Part shown: positions 18,956 through 28,124 of the stretch, in pieces | Numbering within the stretch: position 1 is the stretch's first letter | How the letters are laid out: the number at the start of each line of letters is the position of its first letter | Assembly: GCF_000317205.1 (NCBI RefSeq) | Contig: NZ_AJLK01000167.1 | Coordinates: 19,517 to 83,516 of the forward strand | Direction: 5' to 3' | Source of the DNA: Fischerella muscicola PCC 7414 | Lineage (GTDB): Bacteria; Cyanobacteriota; Cyanobacteriia; Cyanobacteriales; Nostocaceae | Length of the DNA: 64,000 nt | Translations under genes and position numbers: made by a program | The notes under the pieces: generated by a model | Database searches by the model: none | What the model was told of the DNA's origin: nothing | Seen by the model: the letters and a program-made list of their open reading frames with translations, nothing else

Positions 18956-20455
18956 ATGCTCAGTGTTTTAATTTGGCTCCCGATTTTTGCGGCTGCGATC
19001 ATCGCATTATTACCTGGAAATATTTCTGCCAATCGTGTGCGTTTAGGAGCATTGTTTGCTTCTGGAACAGTACTGTTGTGGAATCTTTTTCTCTTACTCA
19101 AATTTGATATCAACAATCCAGGGATGCAGTTACAAGAGTATCTCCCTTGGAATGAAACCCTTGGTTTAAGCTATCAGCTTGGGGTAGATGGACTTTCGAT
19201 TTTGCTGCTGATTTTAAATGGTTTGCTCACCTGGATTGCTATTTATAGCAGTAGTCAGCAAACAGAACGTCCCCGGCTTTTCTACTCGCTGGTATTGTTA
19301 GTGAGTGGTGGAGTAGCAGGTGCTTTTTTAGCAGAGAATTTATTATTATTCTTCCTGTTTTACGAACTAGAATTAATACCCTTTTATCTGCTAATTAGCA
19401 TTTGGGGTGGTCAAAGACGCGCTTATGCTGGTATTAAATTCCTGATTTATACTGCTGTTTCCGGTGCATTAATTCTGGCTAGCTTTTTGGGTATTGTCTG
19501 GGTGACAGGTTCCTCTAGCTTTAATTACGATGCCCTTTCTACTCAAACTCTATCAGCAACATTACAAATCATTCTGTTGGTAGGAATCATACTCGGTTTT
19601 GGGATTAAAATCCCCTTGGTTCCTTTACATACCTGGTTGCCAGATGCTTACGTTGAAGCTTCCGCCCCGATTGCCATTCTGCTTGGTGGTGTGCTGGCGA
19701 AGTTAGGAACTTACGGAATTTTGCGGTTTGGGATGGCTTTGTTTCCCGATGCTTGGAGTACTCTCGCACCAAGTTTGGCAATTTGGGGTGCAGTCAGTGC
19801 CATGTATGGGGCAGTAACAGCGATCGCTCAAAAAGACATCAAGCGCATGGTGGCATACAGTTCCATCGGTCACATGGGTTACATTCTCCTGGCTGCTGCT
19901 GCTAGTACTCCCCTTGCCCTTGTTGGTGCAGTTGCCCAAATGATTAGCCACGGTATTATTCTTGCCATTCTCTTCCACCTAGTCGGAGTTGTAGAAGCCA
20001 AGGTGGGAACCCGTGAATTGGATGTCCTCAATGGCTTAATGAATCCCATACGCGGTTTACCCCTAACCAGTGCCTTACTAGTTTTAGGCGGTATGGCTAG
20101 CGCGGGTATTCCTGGAATGACAGGATTCATCTCTGAATTTATCGTTTTCCAAGGTAGTTTCTCTGTCTTTCCCTTGCCTACCCTATTGTGTGTAGTTGCC
20201 ACTGGCTTAACCGCCGTTTACTTTGTCATCCTCCTCAACCGTACCTGTTTTGGTAAACTCGACAACAACCTTGCCTATTACCCACGAGTCTTATGGCACG
20301 AAAAAATGCCAGCCCTAGTTTTGGCAGCCTTGATATTGTTCTTAGGGGTACAACCTACTTGGTTGGTACGTTGGGCTGAACCAACAACAACAGCAATGGT
20401 TGCAACCATTCCTCCCATCGAAAAAGCAGTGACTCAGCAAGTAGCCTTGAAATAA
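18956..20455 (+). CDS. ndhD: NAD(P)H-quinone oxidoreductase subunit NdhD (CO2-uptake type, D3/D4)
   Basis: 499 aa, NuoM/NdhD family, about 13-14 membrane segments. Motifs: YELELIPFYLLISIWGG (conserved Glu of the antiporter channel), LHTWLPDAYVEASAPIAILL, and DIKRMVAYSSIGHMGYILL. It is a proton-pumping membrane-arm subunit of NDH-1M, coupling ferredoxin-derived electrons to proton transfer. Its place between carbonic anhydrase and chpX/Y marks it as the D3 or D4 form. No atypical residues were noticed. Confidence 0.95.
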   Translation: MLSVLIWLPIFAAAIIALLPGNISANRVRLGALFASGTVLLWNLFLLLKFDINNPGMQLQEYLPWNETLGLSYQLGVDGLSILLLILNGLLTWIAIYSSSQQTERPRLFYSLVLLVSGGVAGAFLAENLLLFFLFYELELIPFYLLISIWGGQRRAYAGIKFLIYTAVSGALILASFLGIVWVTGSSSFNYDALSTQTLSATLQIILLVGIILGFGIKIPLVPLHTWLPDAYVEASAPIAILLGGVLAKLGTYGILRFGMALFPDAWSTLAPSLAIWGAVSAMYGAVTAIAQKDIKRMVAYSSIGHMGYILLAAAASTPLALVGAVAQMISHGIILAILFHLVGVVEAKVGTRELDVLNGLMNPIRGLPLTSALLVLGGMASAGIPGMTGFISEFIVFQGSFSVFPLPTLLCVVATGLTAVYFVILLNRTCFGKLDNNLAYYPRVLWHEKMPALVLAALILFLGVQPTWLVRWAEPTTTAMVATIPPIEKAVTQQVALK

Positions 20456-20518
20456 AGGATGAAATATGAAGGATGAAGGATGAAGTATTAAAATGTACAA
20501 TTCTTTTCATCCTTTGTT

Positions 20519-20955
20519 ATGAATCTGACATTAATTCCAAGTGGACTAGTACTACTTCGCTTTTTGATTTCTCCCTTCCTTCTTTGGGATGCCTGGGATG
20601 GTAAAACTAGTATTTGGTTCATCACTACTTTTGTTGTTGCTTTCCTCTCAGATATTTTGGATGGCGTCATAGCTAGACGGCTTGGTGTTAGCAACGCCCA
20701 ACTACGGCAAGCCGATAGCTGGGCTGATGTCTGTCTCTATGTTTGCATCGCTGCTAGTGCCTGGTTAGTGTATCGAGATACTGTCATAGCTTATCGCTTA
20801 CCTTTATTGAGGATTGCGCCGTTCTACTTAGTTGTATTGTTGGCGTCATTCACACTGTCGAAGAAATAGCCATGATATTGATATTACCAGTGTGGACACA
20901 TGATGTTTTGAGTATTTTTCATGCTTTGAAGATACGTGAAGAAACTGGTTGTTAG
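20519..20955 (+). pseudogene. CDP-alcohol phosphatidyltransferase, internally deleted and frameshifted
   Basis: The first frame (20519-20869, 116 codons) starts like a PgsA-type enzyme and holds most of the DxxDGxxAR...D...D active site (DILDGVIARRL, then DSWAD), with Leu where a Gly is usual. It stops soon after RIAPFY. In a second frame, upstream of and across that stop, the sequence reads IVGVIHTVEEIAMILILP and then WTHDVLSIFHALKIREE to TAG at 20953-20955, which looks like the native C-terminus of this family. About 50-60 residues between the two parts are missing relative to the usual length of about 190-200. I read this as an internal deletion with frame change; a short functional protein is unlikely. 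It interrupts the CO2-uptake cluster. Confidence 0.7.
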
Positions 20956-21039
20956 TTGTTAGTTAGTTGTTGTTTGGTATTAACTCCAAACAACAATCAA
21001 CAATCAACAACCAACTATTCCTAAAAAAAGGAGCTAAAA

Positions 21040-22362
21040 ATGGTACAAGCACCAGATAAACCTACAACTAAATTACCGCCTTCTACTCATGAATTTGCAG
21101 AAATAATTCACCGTTTAGAAGCTGGCGGTTCAATGTTACCAGATACGCCAGAAAATTTGATGCAAATTATCGGCATTTATAAGGCTTATGCAGTGCCGAT
21201 GGATTTCTACTGGCGTGATTTGCTTTATATTGCTGAACAGGTTTTTTTAGATCCCTTTCCCTTCTTTAAATACTTCATTTCTCAGGAGTATTTAGAGCGG
21301 CATAATCATTATGCTGGTGACGATGCTGATTTGCGAATTTGGCGCGGTGAAGCAACAGCCCATCCAGAACTTTTGGCATTTATGGAAAAGGGTGAAACCT
21401 TTAAAATGCCAAAATTACTTCATCATTGGTTTCATGACCGCATAAATATGGAATTTGCTGAAGAGTGTATGCGGGCAATGCTTTGGCATCGTCATATGTA
21501 CGCACCAGTGAATCAATTTGATGCTTATCTGGACAGTGAAGAATACAAAGCCAATGCCGATCGCGCTATTAAGGCCTACTTCCAAGGCAACCCCTTAATG
21601 TTGGGACTCTATAAACTGTTTCCTGATATGTTTTTGGAACAGTGCCGCCAGATGTCTTATTACGCTAACCTGGGCTTGTTCTGGGAAGTCATGGCGCCGG
21701 TTTTCTTTGAAATGTCGGACATCTATGATGAAGGTGGATTTAAAGGTGTCCCCGATGCCATGAATTTCTTAGTCAATGGAATTTTTGCGATCGCAGGTCG
21801 TCCTATTTACCATCATGTTTATATACGGGGAGAATGTTACGAAATTATCCCCAAATCTAAGGGTTTTACCTGGCTGTACGAGGCTGCATTACCTTATGTA
21901 GAGGCTGTTTTCTATCGTACTTCTCCCTTCCGAGGTACAAAATCTTACAATGCTCAAGCCAGACAAATACCTGACAAGCAAGAAGATTTTCACTACGGTA
22001 TTTTATATGCCGATGTATTTCCTGTAGGGACAGCGGGCATTCCACCAACACTTTTAATGCAAGATATGTTGCATTTCTTGCCCCAATATCTTGTGGATTA
22101 TTACAAACAATACTGTCGGGGTGAGGACGATATGTTGATTCAGTTGGGAATTAGTTTCCAACGGTCAATGTACAACGTTACTTCTGCGGTGATTCAAGCT
22201 TTACGGACTGCACTTTTATATCCATTAGATGATCCAAATCCCAAACATTTACAAGCAAATCGTGAATTTTTTGAAGCACAATTAAATCGTTTTTGTCGTC
22301 CTGAATATGGTATGCGTGATGCTGCCCGTCTACGGCAAATTCAGCGACAGGATTATAGATAA
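21040..22362 (+). CDS. CO2 hydration protein ChpX/ChpY (CupA/CupB)
   Basis: 440 aa, the length of this cyanobacteria-specific family (ChpXY). Recognised by its conserved N-terminus (IIHRLEAGGSMLPDTPENLM, then YAVPMDFYWRDLLYIAEQVF) and the C-terminal part RSMYNVTSAVIQALR. A strong RBS (AAAAAAAGGAG) precedes the ATG. The protein binds the cytoplasmic/stromal side of NDH-1M carrying NdhF3/D3 or F4/D4 and hydrates CO2 to bicarbonate. It closes the cluster begun at ndhF. No CupS-like fasciclin gene follows. Assignment to A (inducible) or B (constitutive) is left open. Confidence 0.93.
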   Translation: MVQAPDKPTTKLPPSTHEFAEIIHRLEAGGSMLPDTPENLMQIIGIYKAYAVPMDFYWRDLLYIAEQVFLDPFPFFKYFISQEYLERHNHYAGDDADLRIWRGEATAHPELLAFMEKGETFKMPKLLHHWFHDRINMEFAEECMRAMLWHRHMYAPVNQFDAYLDSEEYKANADRAIKAYFQGNPLMLGLYKLFPDMFLEQCRQMSYYANLGLFWEVMAPVFFEMSDIYDEGGFKGVPDAMNFLVNGIFAIAGRPIYHHVYIRGECYEIIPKSKGFTWLYEAALPYVEAVFYRTSPFRGTKSYNAQARQIPDKQEDFHYGILYADVFPVGTAGIPPTLLMQDMLHFLPQYLVDYYKQYCRGEDDMLIQLGISFQRSMYNVTSAVIQALRTALLYPLDDPNPKHLQANREFFEAQLNRFCRPEYGMRDAARLRQIQRQDYR

Positions 22363-22376
22363 ATCCTGAGTTACAA

Positions 22377-22445
22377 GATCCCCGACTTCTTAAAGAAGTC
22401 GGGGATCTGGGCTTTAGAATTCTCACTAATCATATAGGTTTTTTA
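22377..22445 (+). repeat. Palindromic repeat family, copy 2, with 3' tail
   Basis: 31-nt hairpin: left arm GATCCCCGACTTCTT, one A, right arm its exact complement. The following text (GGGCTTTAGAATTCTCAC, then CATATAGGTTTTTTATA) resembles the tail after the copy at 45331, so the repeat unit is larger than the hairpin. It sits 15 bp after the chpX/Y stop and could act as its terminator. Confidence 0.8.
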
Positions 22446-22452
22446 TATCAAT

Positions 22453-22480
22453 CCCCCTTAAGCAAGGGGGCTTTATTTTA
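22453..22480 (+). terminator. Rho-independent-like hairpin
   Basis: CCCCCTT-AAGC-AAGGGGG stem of 7 bp followed by CTTTATTTTA. Lies about 90 bp after chpX/Y and upstream of the DUF4112 gene; likely ends the CO2-uptake transcript. Similar C5/G5 hairpins are common spacer repeats in these genomes, so a repeat origin is possible. Confidence 0.5.
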
Positions 22481-22570
22481 AATGTCAAAATAAAACCTCC
22501 TTGCGGTACAAGACGAATAATTGAAAGTAGTGCAACCTAAGAGTAGTGTAAATATTAAATCTAGTAAATT

Positions 22571-22969
22571 ATGGATGCTGCTAAACGCCTTGCTACTCTC
22601 AACCGCATTCGTAAACTTAGCCAACTGATGGATACATCTATACGTATTCCTTTGATCGGCTTTCGCATTGGACTAGACCCCATTATTGGTTTAGTTCCAG
22701 GTGCTGGTGATTTAATTAGTACAGGATTTTCGGCTTACATTATATATTTAGCTACCCGCTTTGGTATACCACGCCAAGACTTAGCCAAAATGATTTTCAA
22801 CGTTGGTTTAGAAGCAGTTGTTGGCAGTGTGCCTTTAGTAGGTGATTTATTTGATGCTTTCTATAAGTCCAATATCCGTAATTTGGCAATTTTAGAACAA
22901 CATTTAATGGTAGTTGAACCGGAACTTGAAGAATCGGAACTTGAAGAATTGGTTTCAATTAACTCTTAA
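22571..22969 (+). CDS. DUF4112 family protein
   Basis: 132 aa. The typical DUF4112 pattern is visible: LDTSIRIPLIGFRIGLDPII-like text followed by GLVPGAGDLIS, a central hydrophobic helix and VPLVGDLFDAFYKSNIRN. The C-terminus is acidic (EPELEESELEELV). The fold has one or two hydrophobic segments; function is unknown. Standalone gene with repeats on both sides. Confidence 0.85.
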   Translation: MDAAKRLATLNRIRKLSQLMDTSIRIPLIGFRIGLDPIIGLVPGAGDLISTGFSAYIIYLATRFGIPRQDLAKMIFNVGLEAVVGSVPLVGDLFDAFYKSNIRNLAILEQHLMVVEPELEESELEELVSINS

Positions 22970-23442
22970 TTCCAACTTTCCCTCTCATGATAAAACTTAG
23001 TTCCCTGCTCGCAAACTTTACGGTGTACACTTTAGATTTGCCTTGAAAATAGCGATCGGGGATGAACCTAACAGCAAACCCATAATCCATCGGTGTACAT
23101 CTGTGTTCATCGGTGTTCGTTCTTTCATCCCCTCCTTGTGGGCAATTGCCCCTGGGGGCTTGTCTTGAAAATATGGGAAAGGGGAACTCGGGGGCCCCAC
23201 TTCCCCAAGGGAGTGGGGATTAGGGGCAACGGGGAAAGGGGAAGAACTATATTTCATGTCCTTGTTGTGTAATTTATCATATGACCGTCTAGTTTGAAAA
23301 TGGGTATAGGAGTGTAAAGGTGTGGGGGTGTAGGAGGAGTCAAATTTTCATTCCTTAGGTTGTGGGCATAGGGATGTTCGCCCTGCGCGACTTCCCGCAG
23401 GGTAAACTAACATTCTAAGCATTTGTTGGGTTTCCCAAAGCC
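22970..23442. repeat. 473-bp spacer holding two dispersed repeat copies
   Basis: 23037-23166 begins CCTTGAAAATAGCGATCGGG, continues GATGAACCTAACAGCAAACC and ends near TTGTGGGCAATTGCCCC-TGGGGGCTTG; a second copy is at 60331-60445. 23293-23375 (TTTGAAAATGGGTATAGG, GTGTAGGAGGAGTCAAATTT, TTGTGGGCATA) is matched at 37479-37556. A REP-like block (CCCTGCGCGACTTCCCGCAGGGTA) follows at about 23381. No gene was seen. Confidence 0.65.
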
Positions 23443-25101
23443 TCAACCCAACCTACAGTTATCCTTTACTTGGTTTTGATTTAATTGCTGCAATTTTGTA
23501 TCAATTCTCTGCTCTGCTGCTAATCGCTCTAAAGCATAATCATTAAGGTCTACAAAATGCATATTAGCTACTAATGTTGGATGAACAGCATTAATTTGCT
23601 GATATATTTCTTGGGCAACTGTGCGGTAGGAAGGATGTCCTTGTCGCGAACTTCGTAATTCCACAAGATGATAAACTTCCCGGAGATTCAACTTAATTCG
23701 CCAGCGCACTCGATAGGCGAAAGGTACAACATATTGTGCTGCATCTGGTAAGTCTTGACTAATCAACTCAGTTGTTTCGGCTGCATAATCCAAAGCTTTG
23801 CAGTAGGTTTGGGCAAGGTTTGCTTCTTCCAGTTCTGTTGGCACTACGTACCCATGACGAACACAGTAGTGTTGACGTTCTTGTGTGAGAACACGATGTC
23901 GATGTAAATCACGATACGCACCAATATCAGCTAGCACATCAAACGTGTAGTAGATTTGTTCAAAAGCACGTCCAGGTCGATGAAATCGTGACTCGCGATC
24001 GCCTACATAAGTGTTGATAATTTCTACTCGCTCTTGGCTGGATAAACCAACAACGTATTCTTGAATTTGCTCGAATGTCAAATCAGTGTGAGGATAAAGG
24101 ATGGCTGCAACAATCTTGACCTCGGCATCTGGATCGTACTCAACTAATTGAACAGTTGAGCTTGCTGGTGGTTGAATTTGCCCTAAATGTTTTTGTGCCA
24201 ATGATTGTGTACGACCCCAATTTGTTGATAAGTAACTCGAATATTGAGCGCCCCGTTCAGTTTTGGCACGCTTGACAAATGAAGGTATAATTTGATCTAG
24301 TTCTTGTTGCATACAAGCCCCAAGGTTACGCACTTCTGGGTGAGGTGAAGCAGCAAGCTTGACTAGCAAATACTCAAATGCCCGTCCGTTACCAAACAAT
24401 CCAACATTAGTCAGAGTTGCCATTGGCAGTAAACCACGCAACAAGTCCAAAGTTTTAGCTTTTGTAGCATTGTTATATGCTCGATCAGAAGTAGTCGTAT
24501 CTTTAGGAGTACGCTGTTGTACCCAACTCAACAAAGGCTCAATTAAATGAGTGTAAGTATCGAATAAATGATCTAATGTTGCCTCATATCGCTGTGCATG
24601 ACTTGATGCCATTATTGACGGTTCCCGATAGTAGCGGTAGCGCCCGTTGATTTTACGATTAAAAGGAACATATCTTGTTGACTTCTCTAACGGAGAAATT
24701 CCTAAACGACTGTCTTCCAGTGCTTTTGCTGCAATATTACTAATTCCTTCACAGGCAAGGTGTGCGCCTCCTAGTTCTGCTACTGAGTCATCACCATAAC
24801 CAATCAACACCCGATCATAAAAAGCTTCTGCTTGTTGAATCGCCACTAATTGATCAGCACCATTGTCAGATCCTCCACCGACAATCCGAGCAAAACTAGC
24901 TTCTGGTGCTTTAATAAACTCATCCAGTAGAATACGCCGTAAGCTTTTATCACTACGGCTATAGCGAGAGAACAATGCACCCTTGACAACTTCAGGCAAG
25001 TTCCGCAAACCAAAGACAGCACGATCCGAATTTGTGATAAAAGGCTGTAGTAATAAGCTCTCCTGTTGGGTGAGCGACTCTTCCAAAAATTCTTGCATCA
25101 T
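23443..25101 (-). CDS. Tandem ThyX-like (FAD-dependent thymidylate synthase family) protein
   Basis: 552 aa, about twice a ThyX subunit. Half 1 (about 25-290) has GYGDDSVAELGGAHL and LEKSTRYVPFN, matching the ThyX region around the substrate loop. Half 2 (about 315-545) has GDRESRFHRPGRAFE and LHRHRVLTQERQHY. The ThyX signature RHR-X7-S is divided: half 1 keeps the S-x-R-Y end (Ser141) but has DSR in place of RHR; half 2 keeps RHR (401-403) but has His411 where Ser is usual. Databases usually label such proteins alternative thymidylate synthase; actual dTMP synthesis is unproven here. Next gene upstream on the same strand is the YbdK-like ligase, 107 bp away. Confidence 0.8.
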   Translation of the reverse strand: MMQEFLEESLTQQESLLLQPFITNSDRAVFGLRNLPEVVKGALFSRYSRSDKSLRRILLDEFIKAPEASFARIVGGGSDNGADQLVAIQQAEAFYDRVLIGYGDDSVAELGGAHLACEGISNIAAKALEDSRLGISPLEKSTRYVPFNRKINGRYRYYREPSIMASSHAQRYEATLDHLFDTYTHLIEPLLSWVQQRTPKDTTTSDRAYNNATKAKTLDLLRGLLPMATLTNVGLFGNGRAFEYLLVKLAASPHPEVRNLGACMQQELDQIIPSFVKRAKTERGAQYSSYLSTNWGRTQSLAQKHLGQIQPPASSTVQLVEYDPDAEVKIVAAILYPHTDLTFEQIQEYVVGLSSQERVEIINTYVGDRESRFHRPGRAFEQIYYTFDVLADIGAYRDLHRHRVLTQERQHYCVRHGYVVPTELEEANLAQTYCKALDYAAETTELISQDLPDAAQYVVPFAYRVRWRIKLNLREVYHLVELRSSRQGHPSYRTVAQEIYQQINAVHPTLVANMHFVDLNDYALERLAAEQRIDTKLQQLNQNQVKDNCRLG

Positions 25102-25208
25102 TTACCACCTCAGTTTAGTGCTGCGATTGTTCGCCTATCAATCGCCGTTGGACACTTCACTATTATTAATGATGAATTAGCTTGACTGTGTTTCGGTTTA
25201 CAACTTCT

Positions 25209-26318
25209 CTAAACTTTTGCTGTCTGGGCAACAATGAAATCAACAACATCCTCCAGGGATCCTCTACGCTTGTAGACTTCGCGTTGCTGTGTTGCGCTAT
25301 TCCCTTTTTGGATCGTTTCTAGCACGATTGATGAAACTTCGTCCCAGTCTCCATACTCTTCTAAGGATGGACGCACAAAGGTGAGGAACCTCTTAACTAG
25401 TTCCTGTGCTGGAACAGCACATTCTTGTTCAACATCTATCAATTCTGCATCCAATCCGTAGCGTGCAGCACGCCAATTAGCAGCACGTATAAGTTCGTAG
25501 CGTGCCACTTCTAACGGCTCGTTTGCCTTTGCTTGCTTATAACAAGTCCGTGCTAACGCTCGTATTAGTCCCGCAATCATTACAGCTTCGTCTACCGTCA
25601 TGCACACATCCGTGACACGGAACTCTAGTGTCGGGAAACGCTCAGAAAGACGTATATCCCAGTAGATTTTTGTCGCCTCCTCTACACTTTTAGTTTTCAC
25701 CAAAGCTTCTACAAGCGCTTCATATTCAGCAAGTGAGGAGAAAAATAAGGGTGGGCCCGATATTGGCCATCTGCTCCAAATTTGAGTGCGATAGGAAGCA
25801 TAACCAGTATCTGTACCTAACCAAAAGGGCGAAGAAGCAGAAAGTGCCAGCAGTGGGGAAAGCCATACTCGCGCACGGTTCATCACACTGATTGCCCGAG
25901 AGCGATCGCTGATGCCAATATGGACATGACAACCAAAAATCATGAGTTCGCGGGTGAGCTGTTGATAATCTTGCATCAGCGTTTGATAACGCTGTTTGGG
26001 CGTAATCTGTTGTTGTTCCCAAGATGAAAATGGATGCGTTCCAGTAGCGGCGATTTGATTACCGTCAACGGCTGCTGCTGCAATTACTGAGTGGCGCATA
26101 CCTACAAGCGAAGCGCGCACCTCAGAGAGCGTGCGACAGACTGGTGTACCAATCTCTATTTGTGAGAGCTGAGCTTCAGGCTGCACCTTTTCACCAAGAG
26201 CTTCCCGTGCGATGGGGAGAATCTGCTGCACGCGCGAACAAAGCTCACGCGTTGTAGGGTTAATAATTTGATATTCCTCTTCAACACCGATTGTGAAGTC
26301 TTCTGCTTGGGGTGGCAT
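25209..26318 (-). CDS. YbdK-type carboxylate-amine ligase (glutamate-cysteine ligase family 2)
   Basis: 369 aa, typical YbdK/GCS2 length. Opens with FTIGVEEEYQIINP (metal-binding Glu cluster); further GCS2 features are FGCHVHIGISDR, TLEFRVTDVCMTVDEAV and ANWRAARYGLDAEL. Family members make gamma-glutamyl-type amide bonds with ATP; weak glutamate-cysteine ligase activity is known for the E. coli protein. The physiological substrate cannot be read from sequence. Same strand as and directly upstream of the tandem ThyX-like gene; divergent from pepE. Confidence 0.9.
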   Translation of the reverse strand: MPPQAEDFTIGVEEEYQIINPTTRELCSRVQQILPIAREALGEKVQPEAQLSQIEIGTPVCRTLSEVRASLVGMRHSVIAAAAVDGNQIAATGTHPFSSWEQQQITPKQRYQTLMQDYQQLTRELMIFGCHVHIGISDRSRAISVMNRARVWLSPLLALSASSPFWLGTDTGYASYRTQIWSRWPISGPPLFFSSLAEYEALVEALVKTKSVEEATKIYWDIRLSERFPTLEFRVTDVCMTVDEAVMIAGLIRALARTCYKQAKANEPLEVARYELIRAANWRAARYGLDAELIDVEQECAVPAQELVKRFLTFVRPSLEEYGDWDEVSSIVLETIQKGNSATQQREVYKRRGSLEDVVDFIVAQTAKV

Positions 26319-26574
26319 AGCAAATGTCTCCTTCGCTTAGAGGCGAACAGGGTTGCTGTTTTGGTGGGATCTTTGATCTGGTAGTGGCAATTATGCCCTT
26401 TAGGCACAGCAGATTACGTCAGGCAATAGGGAGAATATTTTGCCTAAGGACTGTACCATTAGGACTAATACATGTTCTATTAAAATCAATCTTTGATTTG
26501 ACGAAACTTAACACTGATGCTATCGCCTGTTAACCTAAAAACGAACCATTAAATACTGTCATAATTTGATTTTT

Positions 26575-27288
26575 ATGAAAAAAAGATTATTATTGCTCAG
26601 TAATTCAACAAATCTTGGTGAAAGTTACTTATTTTATGCTCATCAAGAAATCAAGAAATTCTTAGGAGAATCTGTTCAAAAAATATTGTTTATCCCCTTT
26701 GCAGGTGTGACTTTAACTTATGATGAATATACCGAGCGAGTTGGAAAAGTATTTAAAAATTTAGGTTATAAAATAGAAGGTATTCATGGCTCGGAAAATG
26801 ATCATGAATTGATTGCAAAAGCAGAAGCTATAGTAGTCGGAGGTGGAAATACTTTTCATCTGATTCATTGGTTACACAAAAGTCGAGTTATTGAAATAAT
26901 CAGAGAAAAAGTAAATCACGGTACACCTTATATTGGATGGAGCGCAGGCTCAAATGTCGCTTGTCCTACAATTAAAACAACTAATGATATGCCAATCATT
27001 GATCCTATAAGTTTTAGCGCCTTAAATTTAGTTCCATTTCAGATAAATCCTCACTATACAGATGCAGTTATTCCCAATCATAATGGAGAGTCTAGAGAAA
27101 AAAGAATTAAAGAATTTTTAGTTGTCAATCCTGATATTTATGTTGTTGGCTTCAAAGAAGGAACTATGTTGAATATTGAAGGTACATCAATTAAATTAAT
27201 AGGTAATCAAACAATGCGTTTATTCAAGTTTGGAGAACCAATCGTTGAATATGACTCCAATTCCAATCTCGATTTTCTGCTCAAATAG
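26575..27288 (+). CDS. pepE: Peptidase E (alpha-aspartyl dipeptidase)
   Basis: ATG at 26575 chosen over an in-frame TTG nine bases upstream because family proteins start right at the LLLLSNST strand. 237 aa against 229 in Escherichia coli, and strong similarity along the whole chain: LLLLSNSTNLG, FIPFAGVTLTYD, VGGGNTFHL, GWSAGSNVACPTI, TNDMPIIDP, QINPHYTDA. Family S51 serine peptidase with the nucleophile Ser in GWSAGS and His in NPHYT; cleaves Asp-Xaa dipeptides in the cytoplasm. Low G+C and A/T-ending codons set it somewhat apart from its neighbours, so transfer is possible. Confidence 0.95.
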   Translation: MKKRLLLLSNSTNLGESYLFYAHQEIKKFLGESVQKILFIPFAGVTLTYDEYTERVGKVFKNLGYKIEGIHGSENDHELIAKAEAIVVGGGNTFHLIHWLHKSRVIEIIREKVNHGTPYIGWSAGSNVACPTIKTTNDMPIIDPISFSALNLVPFQINPHYTDAVIPNHNGESREKRIKEFLVVNPDIYVVGFKEGTMLNIEGTSIKLIGNQTMRLFKFGEPIVEYDSNSNLDFLLK

Positions 27289-27358
27289 CTGCCTAATCTT
27301 TGGCTAAAGTCAATTCTTGCGATAAGTAAACAAGAGTTATTCCTACGATTTTTTGATC

Positions 27359-28098
27359 ATGGATTTAACAAATAAGACCCTAATTGTCACAGGCGCTTCC
27401 CGTGGTCTTGGTCGAGCGCTAGCATTGGAGTTAGCGCGTGTCGGAATTAACCTGGTGCTATCAGCTCGCACACCAGAACCTCTACAGGAAACACAAGCAC
27501 ACGTGAGTGGACTGGGTGTAAAGGCGGAAGTTGTGGTGGGAGATGCTGCTGTTGCTCAAACTGTCCAAGAGATGGTGATGACAGCTCAATCTCTCGGAAA
27601 CTTTTATGGTTTTATTCATAACGCCGGGGTTTTAAATCCAGGCCCGCTTTTGTGGGAACTACCAGAGAATCAATGGCTTGAGGTGATTGACTCTCATCTC
27701 AATGCGGGATACCAACTCATTCGCCAATCCGTTCCACAGCTTTTGCAGGCTGGTAGTGGTATTGGGGTTTTTGTTGGTTCAGGTGCAGCCTCCTCCAACC
27801 TAGCAGGAATTGGAGCCTATGCAGTCGCCAAGGCGGCGCTGGAACATCTAGCTCGACAGCTAGCTACTGAAGCTCCACAAATCACTAGTTTTGTCTATCG
27901 ACCTGGTGTAGTGGAGACGCATATGCAACAGCAGGCTCGTACTGCTGTTGGTGGTGGTTCTCAAGTACTTCATCGGGTTTTTCGAGGCTACAGCAACAAG
28001 GAATATTAAGGACTCCCCAAGAAGCTGCTGCGGCTTTGGTGCGAATCCTTACGGATAATCCGCGCTCTTTTCACGGTAAAATTGCTAACTTTCCTTGA
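27359..28098 (+). pseudogene. Short-chain dehydrogenase/reductase with one-base frameshift
   Basis: ATG at 27359. The N-terminal Rossmann part is intact: TGASRGLGRALA (NAD(P)-binding), NAGVLNPG, catalytic Ser in GSGAASS and YAVAK (Tyr and Lys). The first frame ends at 28009 after VFRGYSNKEY. In the -1 frame the chain goes on as LQQQGILRTPQEAAAALVRI and ends SFHGKIANFP at TGA 28096-28098, a natural SDR C-terminus. The total is one base short of 247 codons, so one base is missing, most simply in the T5 run near 27978-27982. A sequencing error is not excluded; the short form would lack only about 35 residues. Substrate unknown. Confidence 0.8.
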
Positions 28099-28124
28099 GA
28101 TGGCGATCGCTTCATAAGTGGAGT

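Noticed and set aside
23018..23257. 79-codon minus-strand frame
   Set aside because: Lies wholly in dispersed repeats.
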